Of a stretch of DNA of 35,796 bases, positions 1 to 6,834 are shown piece after piece. The DNA lies in assembly GCA_017463405.1 (NCBI GenBank), contig JAFTPJ010000130.1:1-35796 (forward strand), in the 5' to 3' direction. Made by a program: the position numbers and the translations under genes. Source of the DNA: Clostridia bacterium (lineage in GTDB: Bacteria; Bacillota; Clostridia; Oscillospirales; CAG-272). Position 1 is the first letter of the stretch. Each line of letters starts with the position of its first letter. The notes beneath the pieces are model-generated. The model did no database searches. It saw only the letters and a program-made list of their open reading frames with translations, and was not told the origin of the DNA.

Positions 1-89
1 CCGCTGCAAAGGGTCAGTATATCAAGAGCTGTGTGATCGCTTCGACGATGGGCCCTGGTATCAAGATTAACCAAGCAAAGCTTAGCTAA
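1..89 (+). CDS. rplA: 50S ribosomal protein L1, C-terminal end (partial)
   Basis: Reading from base 3, the sequence encodes 28 residues and then TAA at 87-89. The peptide contains KGQYIKSCVIASTMGPGIKI, which matches the conserved end of bacterial ribosomal protein L1 (the KGxYIKS...TMGPG block). L1 binds 23S rRNA at the L1 stalk and, in many bacteria, represses its own operon. The start lies outside the window. The gene is followed within about 10 bases by a strong terminator, so rplJ and rplL do not follow directly as they do in the common rplK-rplA-rplJ-rplL order. The identification rests on a short tail, but the motif is distinctive. Confidence 0.85.
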   Translation, partial: AAKGQYIKSCVIASTMGPGIKINQAKLS

Positions 90-98
90 TTGATAAAA

Positions 99-130
99 TA
101 AAAAAGTGCCTTTTTACGGCACTTTTTTAT
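99..130. terminator. Bidirectional intrinsic terminator between rplA and yitT-like gene
   Basis: GTGCC at 106-110 pairs with GGCAC at 118-122 around a T-rich loop. The stem is flanked by an A run (100-105) and a T run (123-128), so it has a U-tract on both strands and can end both the plus-strand rplA transcript and the minus-strand gene whose stop is at 127. Confidence 0.85.
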
Positions 131-768
131 TTTCCTCCCGATGCACGCAGAATACAATCGATCGTCAGGGAGCCAACCGACGCACTGGCAATGCCAAAAA
201 TGGAACGGATGGGATTCCCCAAAACAGCGAAGCCCGCAAAAATAATCAGTATGTCGATCAAAAGCATAGCAACTGCGTGCCGCATTCCCGCAAACAGCTT
301 GCAGGCAGAAAATGCAAGAATGTCCGTTCCGCCCGTCGAGCCGCCACCGAGAAAGGTCAGCGCGCATCCCGCACCCACCAGTGCGCCGCCCACTACAGCC
401 GCGGTGAGCAGCACAAGCACGGATGCATCCTGTTCCCGAAGGGGAAATATTCCACTCTCTTCCGACAGAAGTCTTGAAAACACCGCAATTCCGATCGGGT
501 AAACAAAGCTCGATACCAGCGTCCCCCATGCGAAGCGTCCTCCGAGCACAATCCACCCCAGAAAAAACAATCCCCACGTCAAAATCGCAATGATCCCATC
601 CACCTCTAGCGACGGAAAAGTCGCGTGCAAAATGATCGCAATTCCCGAAACGCCGCCCGCAACCATATCGTACGGCAACAGAAAAACAGCAGTGCCGAAC
701 GAAAGAATCAGCGTTCCCAATATCACAAGCCGGAGCTCTTTTCCGCTTTCCCGCACACGTATCCCCAT
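127..768 (-). CDS. YitT/DUF161 family membrane protein, short form lacking the C-terminal DUF2179 domain
   Basis: This is a hydrophobic protein of about 213 residues with five or six predicted membrane segments and the YitT-family glycine-rich signatures VAGGVSGIAII near the start and FLGGGSTGGTDI in the middle. YitT proteins are integral membrane proteins of unknown substrate. Typical members have about 280-290 residues and end in a cytoplasmic DUF2179 domain. Here the reading frame stops (SGGK, then TAA) right after the last membrane segment, and the terminator begins at once, so that domain is absent. Start choice: the frame opens with a TTG at 792 that has no ribosome binding site. GGAGGGG lies 2 bases before the ATG at 777 and 9 before the ATG at 768, so 768 (MGIRV) is preferred and 777 is possible. 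Confidence 0.8.
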   Translation of the reverse strand: MGIRVRESGKELRLVILGTLILSFGTAVFLLPYDMVAGGVSGIAIILHATFPSLEVDGIIAILTWGLFFLGWIVLGGRFAWGTLVSSFVYPIGIAVFSRLLSEESGIFPLREQDASVLVLLTAAVVGGALVGAGCALTFLGGGSTGGTDILAFSACKLFAGMRHAVAMLLIDILIIFAGFAVLGNPIRSIFGIASASVGSLTIDCILRASGGK

Positions 769-806
769 CTCTTTCATCCCCTCCAAAAACAATTGTTTTG
801 ACTTTT

Positions 807-832
807 ATTTTACACCGCTGCAATCGTTTGCA
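807..832 (-). promoter_or_regulatory. cre/LacI-type operator overlapping a probable yitT-like promoter
   Basis: TGCAATCGTTTGCA at 819-832 is a 14-bp dyad with a central CG. It fits the LacI/GalR-family operator pattern and the Gram-positive catabolite-responsive element consensus TGNAANCGNWNNCA at every fixed position. A possible -10 hexamer on the minus strand (TAAAAT, 812-807) lies just downstream, so a bound CcpA-like protein would overlap the -35 region and repress. No good -35 hexamer is visible. The operator match is seen directly. Regulation by CcpA is inferred. Confidence 0.45.
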
Positions 833-884
833 TACTCTTCCATCGAAAATGACAAAAAAATAACATGAAAAATACCAAAAGTAC

Positions 885-913
885 TTGACAAGATAAACGA
901 AATGTAATATAAT
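885..913 (+). promoter_or_regulatory. Sigma-A promoter of serC-serA
   Basis: TTGACA (885-890) and TATAAT (908-913) are separated by exactly 17 bases. Transcription should begin near 920, giving a leader of about 60 nt before serC. Confidence 0.9.
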
Positions 914-924
914 AAATGATAAGT

Positions 925-950
925 TCCGCTTTAGTTCGCTAAATTGCGGA
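925..950 (+). other. 5' leader hairpin with UUCG tetraloop upstream of serC
   Basis: TCCGC (925-929) pairs with GCGGA (946-950). Nested inside, TTTAG (930-934) pairs with CTAAA (939-943) around a TTCG loop, with a TT bulge. The hairpin would start about five bases from the predicted RNA 5' end. There is no U-tract after it, so it is not a terminator; a 5' stabilising hairpin or protein-binding site is more likely. Confidence 0.6.
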
Positions 951-980
951 GCAAATACCAATCCGGAGGATTTTACAATC

Positions 981-2072
981 ATGAACAGAGTTTTTAACTT
1001 TTCGGCAGGCCCTTCCATGCTTCCACTTCCCGTACTTGAAAAAGCAGCATCAGAACTGGTCTGTTACGGCGAATCCGGAATGTCCGTCATGGAGATGTCT
1101 CACCGATCTCCGGACTACGAAGCAATCATTAAGGACGCAGAGGCCCTGCTTCGCAAGCTGATGAACATTCCCGACAATTACAAGGTGCTCTTCCTGCAGG
1201 GCGGCGCATCCACGCAGTTCTCCGCCATCCCCATGAATCTCATCAAGAGAACCGGCAAGGCTGACTACGCCGTTTCCGGTCAGTTCTCGGGCAAGGCGTT
1301 CAAGGAAGCGCAGAAGATGGGATACGACGTCAAGTGCATCGCTACCACCAAGGACGATAACTTCGACCACGTTCCCACCATCACCCGCGATATGATCCGC
1401 CCCGACGCGGCATATCTACACATCTGCTTCAATAACACCATCTACGGAACCAAGTATTCCTATATCCCCGACACGGGTGACATCCCACTGGTGGCAGACC
1501 TGTCCTCCTGCATCATCTCCGAGCCCGTTGACGTCAGCAAGTTTGGCGTAATCTACGCAGGCGCACAGAAGAATATGGCTCCCGCAGGTATGACACTGGT
1601 CATCGTCCGCGAGGATCTGCTCGACTACGCAGAGGAAACCATGCCCACGATGCTGGAATGGAAGACCATGGCGGAAAACGACTCCATGTACAACACCCCT
1701 CCCTGCTACCCCATCTATATCGCAAAGCTCGTTTACGAGTGGATTCTCGGCTTGGGCGGTCTTGATAAGATGAAGGAGATGAACGAAAAGAAGGCAAACC
1801 TTTTGTACGATTATCTCGATTCACAAGACTACTACGTGGCTCCCGTCAAGAAGGATAGCCGCTCGATGATGAACGTCACCTTCGTAACCGGTGATGCAGA
1901 TCTCGATAAGAAGTTTGCAAGCGAGTCAAGCAAGTCAGGGCTGAAAAACCTCAAGGGGCACCGTTCTGTCGGCGGTATGCGCGCTTCTATCTACAACGCA
2001 ATGCCTTACGAGGGCGTTGAAGCGCTGATCGCCTTTATGAAGGAATTTGCAAAAAACAATCCCAAGCAGTAA
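981..2072 (+). CDS. serC: Phosphoserine aminotransferase
   Basis: SerC converts 3-phosphohydroxypyruvate and glutamate to O-phosphoserine and 2-oxoglutarate in the cytoplasm, the second step of serine synthesis; many SerC enzymes also serve vitamin B6 synthesis. The 363-residue product has the usual family length (about 360). It begins with the conserved NFSAGPS motif, has the phosphate-binding GGAST block near residue 75, and contains the PLP-lysine signature YAGAQKNMAPAG with Lys197. GGAGG at 963-967 sits upstream of the ATG. The gene has its own promoter and is followed 15 bases later by serA, forming a serCA operon. No phosphoserine phosphatase (serB) is present nearby. Confidence 0.97.
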   Translation: MNRVFNFSAGPSMLPLPVLEKAASELVCYGESGMSVMEMSHRSPDYEAIIKDAEALLRKLMNIPDNYKVLFLQGGASTQFSAIPMNLIKRTGKADYAVSGQFSGKAFKEAQKMGYDVKCIATTKDDNFDHVPTITRDMIRPDAAYLHICFNNTIYGTKYSYIPDTGDIPLVADLSSCIISEPVDVSKFGVIYAGAQKNMAPAGMTLVIVREDLLDYAEETMPTMLEWKTMAENDSMYNTPPCYPIYIAKLVYEWILGLGGLDKMKEMNEKKANLLYDYLDSQDYYVAPVKKDSRSMMNVTFVTGDADLDKKFASESSKSGLKNLKGHRSVGGMRASIYNAMPYEGVEALIAFMKEFAKNNPKQ

Positions 2073-2087
2073 AGTGAGGAATTTGAT

Positions 2088-3236
2088 ATGAATATTCAAC
2101 TGTTAAATAAAATTGCCGCCGTCGGTCTCAAGGAGCTCGGCGAGGGCTACAATATCGGAGAGGATATCGTCAATCCCGACGGTATCATGGTTCGTTCTAC
2201 TGTAATGCATGAAATGGAGTTCGGCTCCGCGCTCAAGGCAATCGCACGCGCGGGCGCAGGTGTCAACAACATTCCGATCGACCGTTGCTCCGAGGCGGGC
2301 ATCGTCGTATTCAACACTCCCGGTGCCAACGCAAACGGCGTTAAGGAGTTGGCAATCTGCGCACTCCTCCTCGCGGCGCGCGACGTGGTCGGCGGTATCG
2401 AGTGGGCAAAGGGACTGACCGAGGACGTTGCAAAGCAAGTCGAAAAAGGTAAGTCCAAGTTTGCAGGCACCGAGCTCAAGGGAAAAACGCTGGGCGTCAT
2501 TGGTCTGGGCGCGATCGGCGGTATGATCGCAAACACTGCGATCCACCTCGGCATGAAGGTCGTCGGCTGTGACCCCTTCCTCTCGGTCGAGGCTGCATGG
2601 AATCTCGATCGCCGTATCGTCCATGCCAACACCTACGATGAGGTTTTCGAAAAGGCTGATTATATCACGCTCCACGTCCCCGCAACCAAGGATACGAAGA
2701 ATATGATCTGCACCGACAATATCGCAAAGATGAAGGACGGAGTAAAGATCATTAATCTCTCCCGCGCAGATCTCGTCAATGCGGTTGAGTTGAAGGAAGC
2801 ATTGGCATCCGGCAAGGTATCCTCTTATGTTACCGATTTTCCGACCGAGGAGGTTCTGAACGTTCCTCACGTTATTGCAATCCCCCACTTGGGCGCTTCC
2901 ACTGAAGAATCCGAGGACAACTGCGCAGTCATGGCTGCAATCGAGCTTGACGATTACCTTAAGAACGGCAACATCAAGAACAGTGTCAACTACCCGAACG
3001 TCGATATGCCCCGTTCCTCCGTTGCTCGTATCTGCGTGCTCCACGCAAACATCCCCGCAGTGCTAACCAAGATCACGGCAGTGCTTGCGGACGAGGGGCT
3101 GAACATTGAAAACCTGACCAACAAATCCAAGGGCGAGAATGCATACACCGTTCTGGACGTATCCTCCCAGCCCTCCGCCGCTGCCGCTGAACACATTGCA
3201 AAGGTAGAAGGTGTCGCACGCGTCAGAGTGATCTGA
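2088..3236 (+). CDS. serA: D-3-phosphoglycerate dehydrogenase, short form with ACT domain
   Basis: SerA oxidises 3-phosphoglycerate to 3-phosphohydroxypyruvate with NAD+, the committed step of serine synthesis. In the 382-residue product, the substrate domain (about 1-95) carries RAGAGVNNI, the Rossmann domain has GLGAIG at 139-144, catalytic Arg226 lies in INLSRADLV, and catalytic His267 in PHLGAST. A C-terminal ACT domain (about 310-382) suggests allosteric control by an amino acid, probably serine. It lacks the intervening ASB domain of the long (about 530 residue) enzymes. The usual Arg-Gly after the active-site Arg is Arg-Ala here, as in some short-form enzymes. An AGGA sequence precedes the ATG. 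It is co-transcribed with serC and ended by a strong terminator. Confidence 0.96.
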   Translation: MNIQLLNKIAAVGLKELGEGYNIGEDIVNPDGIMVRSTVMHEMEFGSALKAIARAGAGVNNIPIDRCSEAGIVVFNTPGANANGVKELAICALLLAARDVVGGIEWAKGLTEDVAKQVEKGKSKFAGTELKGKTLGVIGLGAIGGMIANTAIHLGMKVVGCDPFLSVEAAWNLDRRIVHANTYDEVFEKADYITLHVPATKDTKNMICTDNIAKMKDGVKIINLSRADLVNAVELKEALASGKVSSYVTDFPTEEVLNVPHVIAIPHLGASTEESEDNCAVMAAIELDDYLKNGNIKNSVNYPNVDMPRSSVARICVLHANIPAVLTKITAVLADEGLNIENLTNKSKGENAYTVLDVSSQPSAAAAEHIAKVEGVARVRVI

Positions 3237-3256
3237 TCGGATCCTACAAGCAATAC

Positions 3257-3297
3257 AAAAACCGACTCAACTACAACCTTGAGTCGGTTTCTTTAAT
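3257..3297 (+). terminator. Terminator of the serC-serA operon
   Basis: AAACCGACTCAA (3259-3270) pairs perfectly with TTGAGTCGGTTT (3279-3290) around CTACAACC. CTTTAATTT follows. It lies 20 bases after the serA stop. Confidence 0.92.
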
Positions 3298-3793
3298 TTC
3301 CGAAAAAACAAACATCCGCCCTCGTAATGGGTGATATTCTGAACGGAAAATTTGAAAGTTCTACCAAATGCGAGCATCGCATTTGACTAGTCAATGCATT
3401 ATGGGCTAAACCCAAGCCGCTATTACAAGCAGAAAGAGCAAACACAAATTGTGTCTGCTCTTTTTCAGGTAATCTGTTGAATTATTCGGAAAAAGGATAA
3501 CTCCAAAACCGTTCTCGCCAGTGCACACGTCGACACAGTCAGACTATGGTAAGAAAGATAGACGGCAACAGCGCGCTTCGGATACGCTCTATCGGCGGTA
3601 TAAACCTATCAACTCTGGACGGCGAGACCGTTACTGTACACACGAGAGAGGGCAAAGACTATACAGGACTATTCCTCTGTAGTCGTATTCCACCCACGTT
3701 TTCGCGGACGCGCTGGATATTTAAAAGACCATAGAAATGAATGTAAAAACTCCGACAGCAAAATGAGAGCGGATATTTGTTTGATTGATCTGA
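3298..3793. other. Gene-poor interval with stable hairpins; possible decayed element
   Basis: No convincing gene was found in these roughly 500 bases. Two structures stand out: a 9-bp perfect stem with a 3-nt loop (CAAATGCGA-GCA-TCGCATTTG, 3365-3385) and a 15-bp near-perfect stem at 3433-3463 followed by a T run. A 62-codon frame at 3546-3734 has no ribosome binding site and no recognisable motif. Short open stretches on the plus strand, such as one ending TVLASAHVDTVRLW before 3550, could be the decayed end of a gene, but I cannot name it with confidence. Confidence 0.4.
3433..3465 (+). terminator. Terminator-like hairpin with no gene directly upstream
   Basis: AAAGAGCA-A-ACACAA (3433-3447) is complementary at 14 of 15 positions to TTGTGTCTGCTCTTT (3449-3463) and is followed by a T run to 3465. 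It resembles an intrinsic terminator on the plus strand, but the interval upstream holds no supported gene. It could be a remnant or the end of an unrecognised small RNA. Confidence 0.5.
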
Positions 3794-6622
3794 TTATTCT
3801 GCGGGAGTAGCGGTGGGCGCCACCACGATGTCCTCGTCAGTACAATCAATGGTGTAGGATATCATGTTGAGGCTCCAGTCATCACCCTTATCGATTGCTT
3901 CCCACTCTGCCTTGGTGCCGTCAAACACAATGGTCGTCATTGCAGTACAATCTGCAAATGCGCCAGAACCGATCTTCTTCAGATCCTTGGAAATCGCCAC
4001 GGTGATCAGCGTTGCGTTGCCTGCAAATGCGTTATCAGCAATCTCATCTGCTTCGCTCAAATCAAGAGAAGTCTCTTCGCCTATGTAAAGCAGTATAACG
4101 GTTGAAGCTTCTCCCCCTTCTTCTGCAGCGGGCTTACTGTAAACGACGAAGTCGTTGACAATATTAATCTTCATATCCGATACAGCAGTACATACTTCCA
4201 CCGCATTGGCAGCGATCATACCGTGATCATCGCTTCCTACCTTAATCTCAAGTGCAGACTCATTCAAAACAGTATAGAGATGATCGCATCCGAGGAATGC
4301 ATTTTCACCAATCTCGGTGAGCGCCGCCTTTACCCATATGCCGATCAGATGAACGGAGCCTTCAAATGCATAGGGAGCAATGGTAGTCGTGTCATCGTGA
4401 ATAACCACCGAGGAAGTCATGCTTGCAGCTGCGTACAGGATCAGCGTCGTACCGTCAGCGGTATAGAGCGCATTGTCTGTAGCCTTGTACGCGGTGTTCT
4501 CCGCTGCTACAGTGATCGTCTGCAGCGAGTTACCCTGGAATGCAAAATCGCCGATCGAAGTCACGCTTGCGGGAATGTCGAGTGCGGTCAGTGCACAATC
4601 CTTGAACGCATTGGCACCGATGGTCGTTACGGTATTGGCAAAGGTCACACTCTCGAGCTTTTCACAGCCCTCGAATGAGGACTCTGCGATCTCCTCACCG
4701 CTGTTAATTACAACGCTGACCAACTCTGTCTTGGAGATCATGGGAATGACAGATGCGGGAATATTGACGTTTGCAAGAGCGTTGCAGCCGTCGAATGCAC
4801 CATTGCCGATGGTTGCAACGGTTGCGGGAACAATCAGTTCGGTCAGGGTAGCAGCATTTGCGAATGCGTTAGCCTCGATTGCGGTCACCTCTGCGGGAAC
4901 CGTAAATGCGGTTTCTGCCTTTGCAGCTGCATACTGAATCAACGTCTTGCCGTCCTTGGTATAAAGAACGTTATTGATTGCCTTATAAGCGGCATTTGCA
5001 TCGTCTACGATAATCGTAGTCAGTGCATCACAGCCACCGAACGCCTGCTTGCCGATGGAGGTAACGCTTGCAGGAATCGAAACGCTTACCAACACGGGAC
5101 TGTTTGCAAAAGCGTTTGCCGCAATGCTCTCGCCTGCGTTGATCACAATACCCTGCAGAGCAGTCTTGGGAATGAAACCGATCGCCCAAGAGGGGACCGT
5201 TACGTTGGCAAGGCTCGCACAGCCGCTGAATGCCGCATTACCGATCGAGGTAACCGTTGCGGGAATTGTCAGGGTTTTCAATGCGGTACAATTTTCAAAC
5301 GCGCAGGGATCGATGGTCAAAACTGTTGAAGGAACTGCGAAACTTTCGTCGGTCTTACCTGCCGCATACTGCATCAGAACCTTGCCGTCCTTGGTATAGA
5401 GGCTTCCGTCGATGGTCTGATATGCGGTATTTTCGGTAGCCACCTCGATCTTTACGAGTGCCGCACATGCCGCGAATGCCTGCTGATCAATGCTTTCGAC
5501 AGCCGCGGGGATCTTCACCTCTGCCAGGGAAACGCATCCCTTGAAGGCAGCAAAGCCGATAGAGGTGATATGATCTGCGATGTCTACTCTGGCAAGAGAC
5601 GTGCAGTTCTTGAACACGGAAAGTCCGATTTTCGTAACACCTGCAGGAATCGCAATCTCCTCAAGACTCTTGCAACCGAGGAATGCAGAATCGCCGATCT
5701 CGGTGACACTGGCAGGCAGAGTAATATTTTTCAAAAGCTCACAACCCTTGAAGGCGGAGTTGCCGAGGCTCTCGCCGGCAATGATCTCAACTGTTTCGAG
5801 ATTTGCCTTTTCGAGGTCATCAACAACCCATGCGGGAATCTTTGCCGTTTTGATATTGGAGCAACCGGAGAAGGCGTAGGTTCCGATTTCGGTCAGGGAT
5901 ACAGGAAGCGAAATGCTTTCCAGTGCCTCGCAGTCCTGGAATGCCTGCAAGCCAACCGATTCAACGCCTTCGGAAACCGTCAGGGTCTTCAGGCTCTTAC
6001 AATTCACAAACGCCGCGTCCTGCACACTCTTCACCGATGCTGGAATCGTCACGGATTCCAGCGATTCGCACTCTCCGAATACAGCGTAAGCAAGCTCGGT
6101 CAGCTGACAGCCGTCGGCAAACGACATGGTCTTCAAAGCATCGCAACCGTAAAAAGCCTTTTCGCCAAGCGAGCTGATGTATGAGGGAATTACGACTTCA
6201 GTAATCGACACGCATTCGCGGAAGGCGCCGTCACCGATCTCAAAAGAAAGGTCAGCAAGATCAAAATCCACATGATCCTTTTGATAATCCGCCTCGGTAG
6301 CGAAGAGCAGCTTTGAAATTGCAGAAGCATTCGCAAACGAGCCCTTTTCAATCCCGATCACCATTTTGCCGTCGAGATATGCAGGGATCTTCACGACGTG
6401 AGGCTGATAATCCTTACTCGCAAATCCCGTGATCGTAACGGTTTCACTGTCAATCGAATCGAAATAAAAGGTGTCGCCATCCTCATTGGTCCACTCGGTG
6501 ACCACAACCGTATTATCCTTGTAATCGTCAAACGCATCGGGATTGTCATCCTCGTCGTTTGAGCATGCGGTGAACGCCGCAAGCATCAAAGTCGCCAATA
6601 AAATTGCTAACAGTTTTTTCAT
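3794..6622 (-). CDS. BspA-like leucine-rich-repeat surface lipoprotein
   Basis: The 942-residue product starts with a lipoprotein signal, MKKLLAILLATLMLAAFTAC, with Cys20 as the lipidated residue. GGAGG lies 6 bases before the ATG at 6622. The frame extends further upstream, but the promoter and this RBS exclude that. From about residue 85 to 900 it consists of BspA-type LRR_5 repeats of the form AFxGCxxLxxVxIPxSVxxIG. These repeats occur in secreted or surface proteins that bind host or environmental ligands. The repeats are grouped into larger modules, with a segment containing LYTKDGKxLxQYA recurring near residues 397, 543 and 709. The C-terminus ends in an acidic and Pro/Thr-rich tail without LPXTG. 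It is monocistronic, divergent from yifB. The ligand is unknown. Confidence 0.9.
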   Translation of the reverse strand: MKKLLAILLATLMLAAFTACSNDEDDNPDAFDDYKDNTVVVTEWTNEDGDTFYFDSIDSETVTITGFASKDYQPHVVKIPAYLDGKMVIGIEKGSFANASAISKLLFATEADYQKDHVDFDLADLSFEIGDGAFRECVSITEVVIPSYISSLGEKAFYGCDALKTMSFADGCQLTELAYAVFGECESLESVTIPASVKSVQDAAFVNCKSLKTLTVSEGVESVGLQAFQDCEALESISLPVSLTEIGTYAFSGCSNIKTAKIPAWVVDDLEKANLETVEIIAGESLGNSAFKGCELLKNITLPASVTEIGDSAFLGCKSLEEIAIPAGVTKIGLSVFKNCTSLARVDIADHITSIGFAAFKGCVSLAEVKIPAAVESIDQQAFAACAALVKIEVATENTAYQTIDGSLYTKDGKVLMQYAAGKTDESFAVPSTVLTIDPCAFENCTALKTLTIPATVTSIGNAAFSGCASLANVTVPSWAIGFIPKTALQGIVINAGESIAANAFANSPVLVSVSIPASVTSIGKQAFGGCDALTTIIVDDANAAYKAINNVLYTKDGKTLIQYAAAKAETAFTVPAEVTAIEANAFANAATLTELIVPATVATIGNGAFDGCNALANVNIPASVIPMISKTELVSVVINSGEEIAESSFEGCEKLESVTFANTVTTIGANAFKDCALTALDIPASVTSIGDFAFQGNSLQTITVAAENTAYKATDNALYTADGTTLILYAAASMTSSVVIHDDTTTIAPYAFEGSVHLIGIWVKAALTEIGENAFLGCDHLYTVLNESALEIKVGSDDHGMIAANAVEVCTAVSDMKINIVNDFVVYSKPAAEEGGEASTVILLYIGEETSLDLSEADEIADNAFAGNATLITVAISKDLKKIGSGAFADCTAMTTIVFDGTKAEWEAIDKGDDWSLNMISYTIDCTDEDIVVAPTATPAE

Positions 6623-6653
6623 AGTATTCCTCCATAAAAATCCGGATATTATG

Positions 6654-6682
6654 ATTATACATGAAAAAGTCAAAAAAGTCAA
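6654..6682 (-). promoter_or_regulatory. Promoter of the LRR lipoprotein gene
   Basis: On the minus strand, TTGACT (6682-6677) and TATAAT (6659-6654) are separated by 17 bases. The leader to the ATG at 6622 is about 25 nt and contains the GGAGG site. Confidence 0.85.
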
Positions 6683-6772
6683 TAGATTTTTCTCCATTCT
6701 TTGTAAATATTTTTCCTTTATTATGCTAAGGCGATCAAAAATCGGCGAAAACAAAAAAATAAATGTATATGA

Positions 6773-6801
6773 TTGACAAAATCTCTCATTTATTGTATAA
6801 T
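6773..6801 (+). promoter_or_regulatory. Promoter of yifB
   Basis: TTGACA (6773-6778) and TATAAT (6796-6801) are 17 bases apart. The start point near 6808 excludes upstream in-frame starts and supports the ATG at 6835. Confidence 0.88.
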
Positions 6802-6834
6802 GAAAGTAATACTGTTACAAGGAGAATCTCTAAT

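Noticed and set aside
914..980. T-box or serine-responsive riboswitch in front of serC
   Set aside because: The leader is about 60 nt, lacks a T-box sequence and lacks a terminator/antiterminator pair; only one simple hairpin is present.
86..1018. A 310-codon minus-strand frame over the yitT-like gene and the serC promoter
   Set aside because: It overlaps the real membrane protein gene in another frame, crosses a consensus promoter, and its translation is Cys/Arg-rich without family features.
3480..3560. Possible tail of an RNA methyltransferase or other gene ending ...ASAHVDTVRLW
   Set aside because: The resemblance is limited to a few residues, and stops interrupt the frame just upstream. 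Not enough to name a pseudogene.
3546..3734. A 62-codon plus-strand frame in the gene-poor interval
   Set aside because: There is no ribosome binding site, no family motif and no promoter; the frame is short enough to arise by chance.
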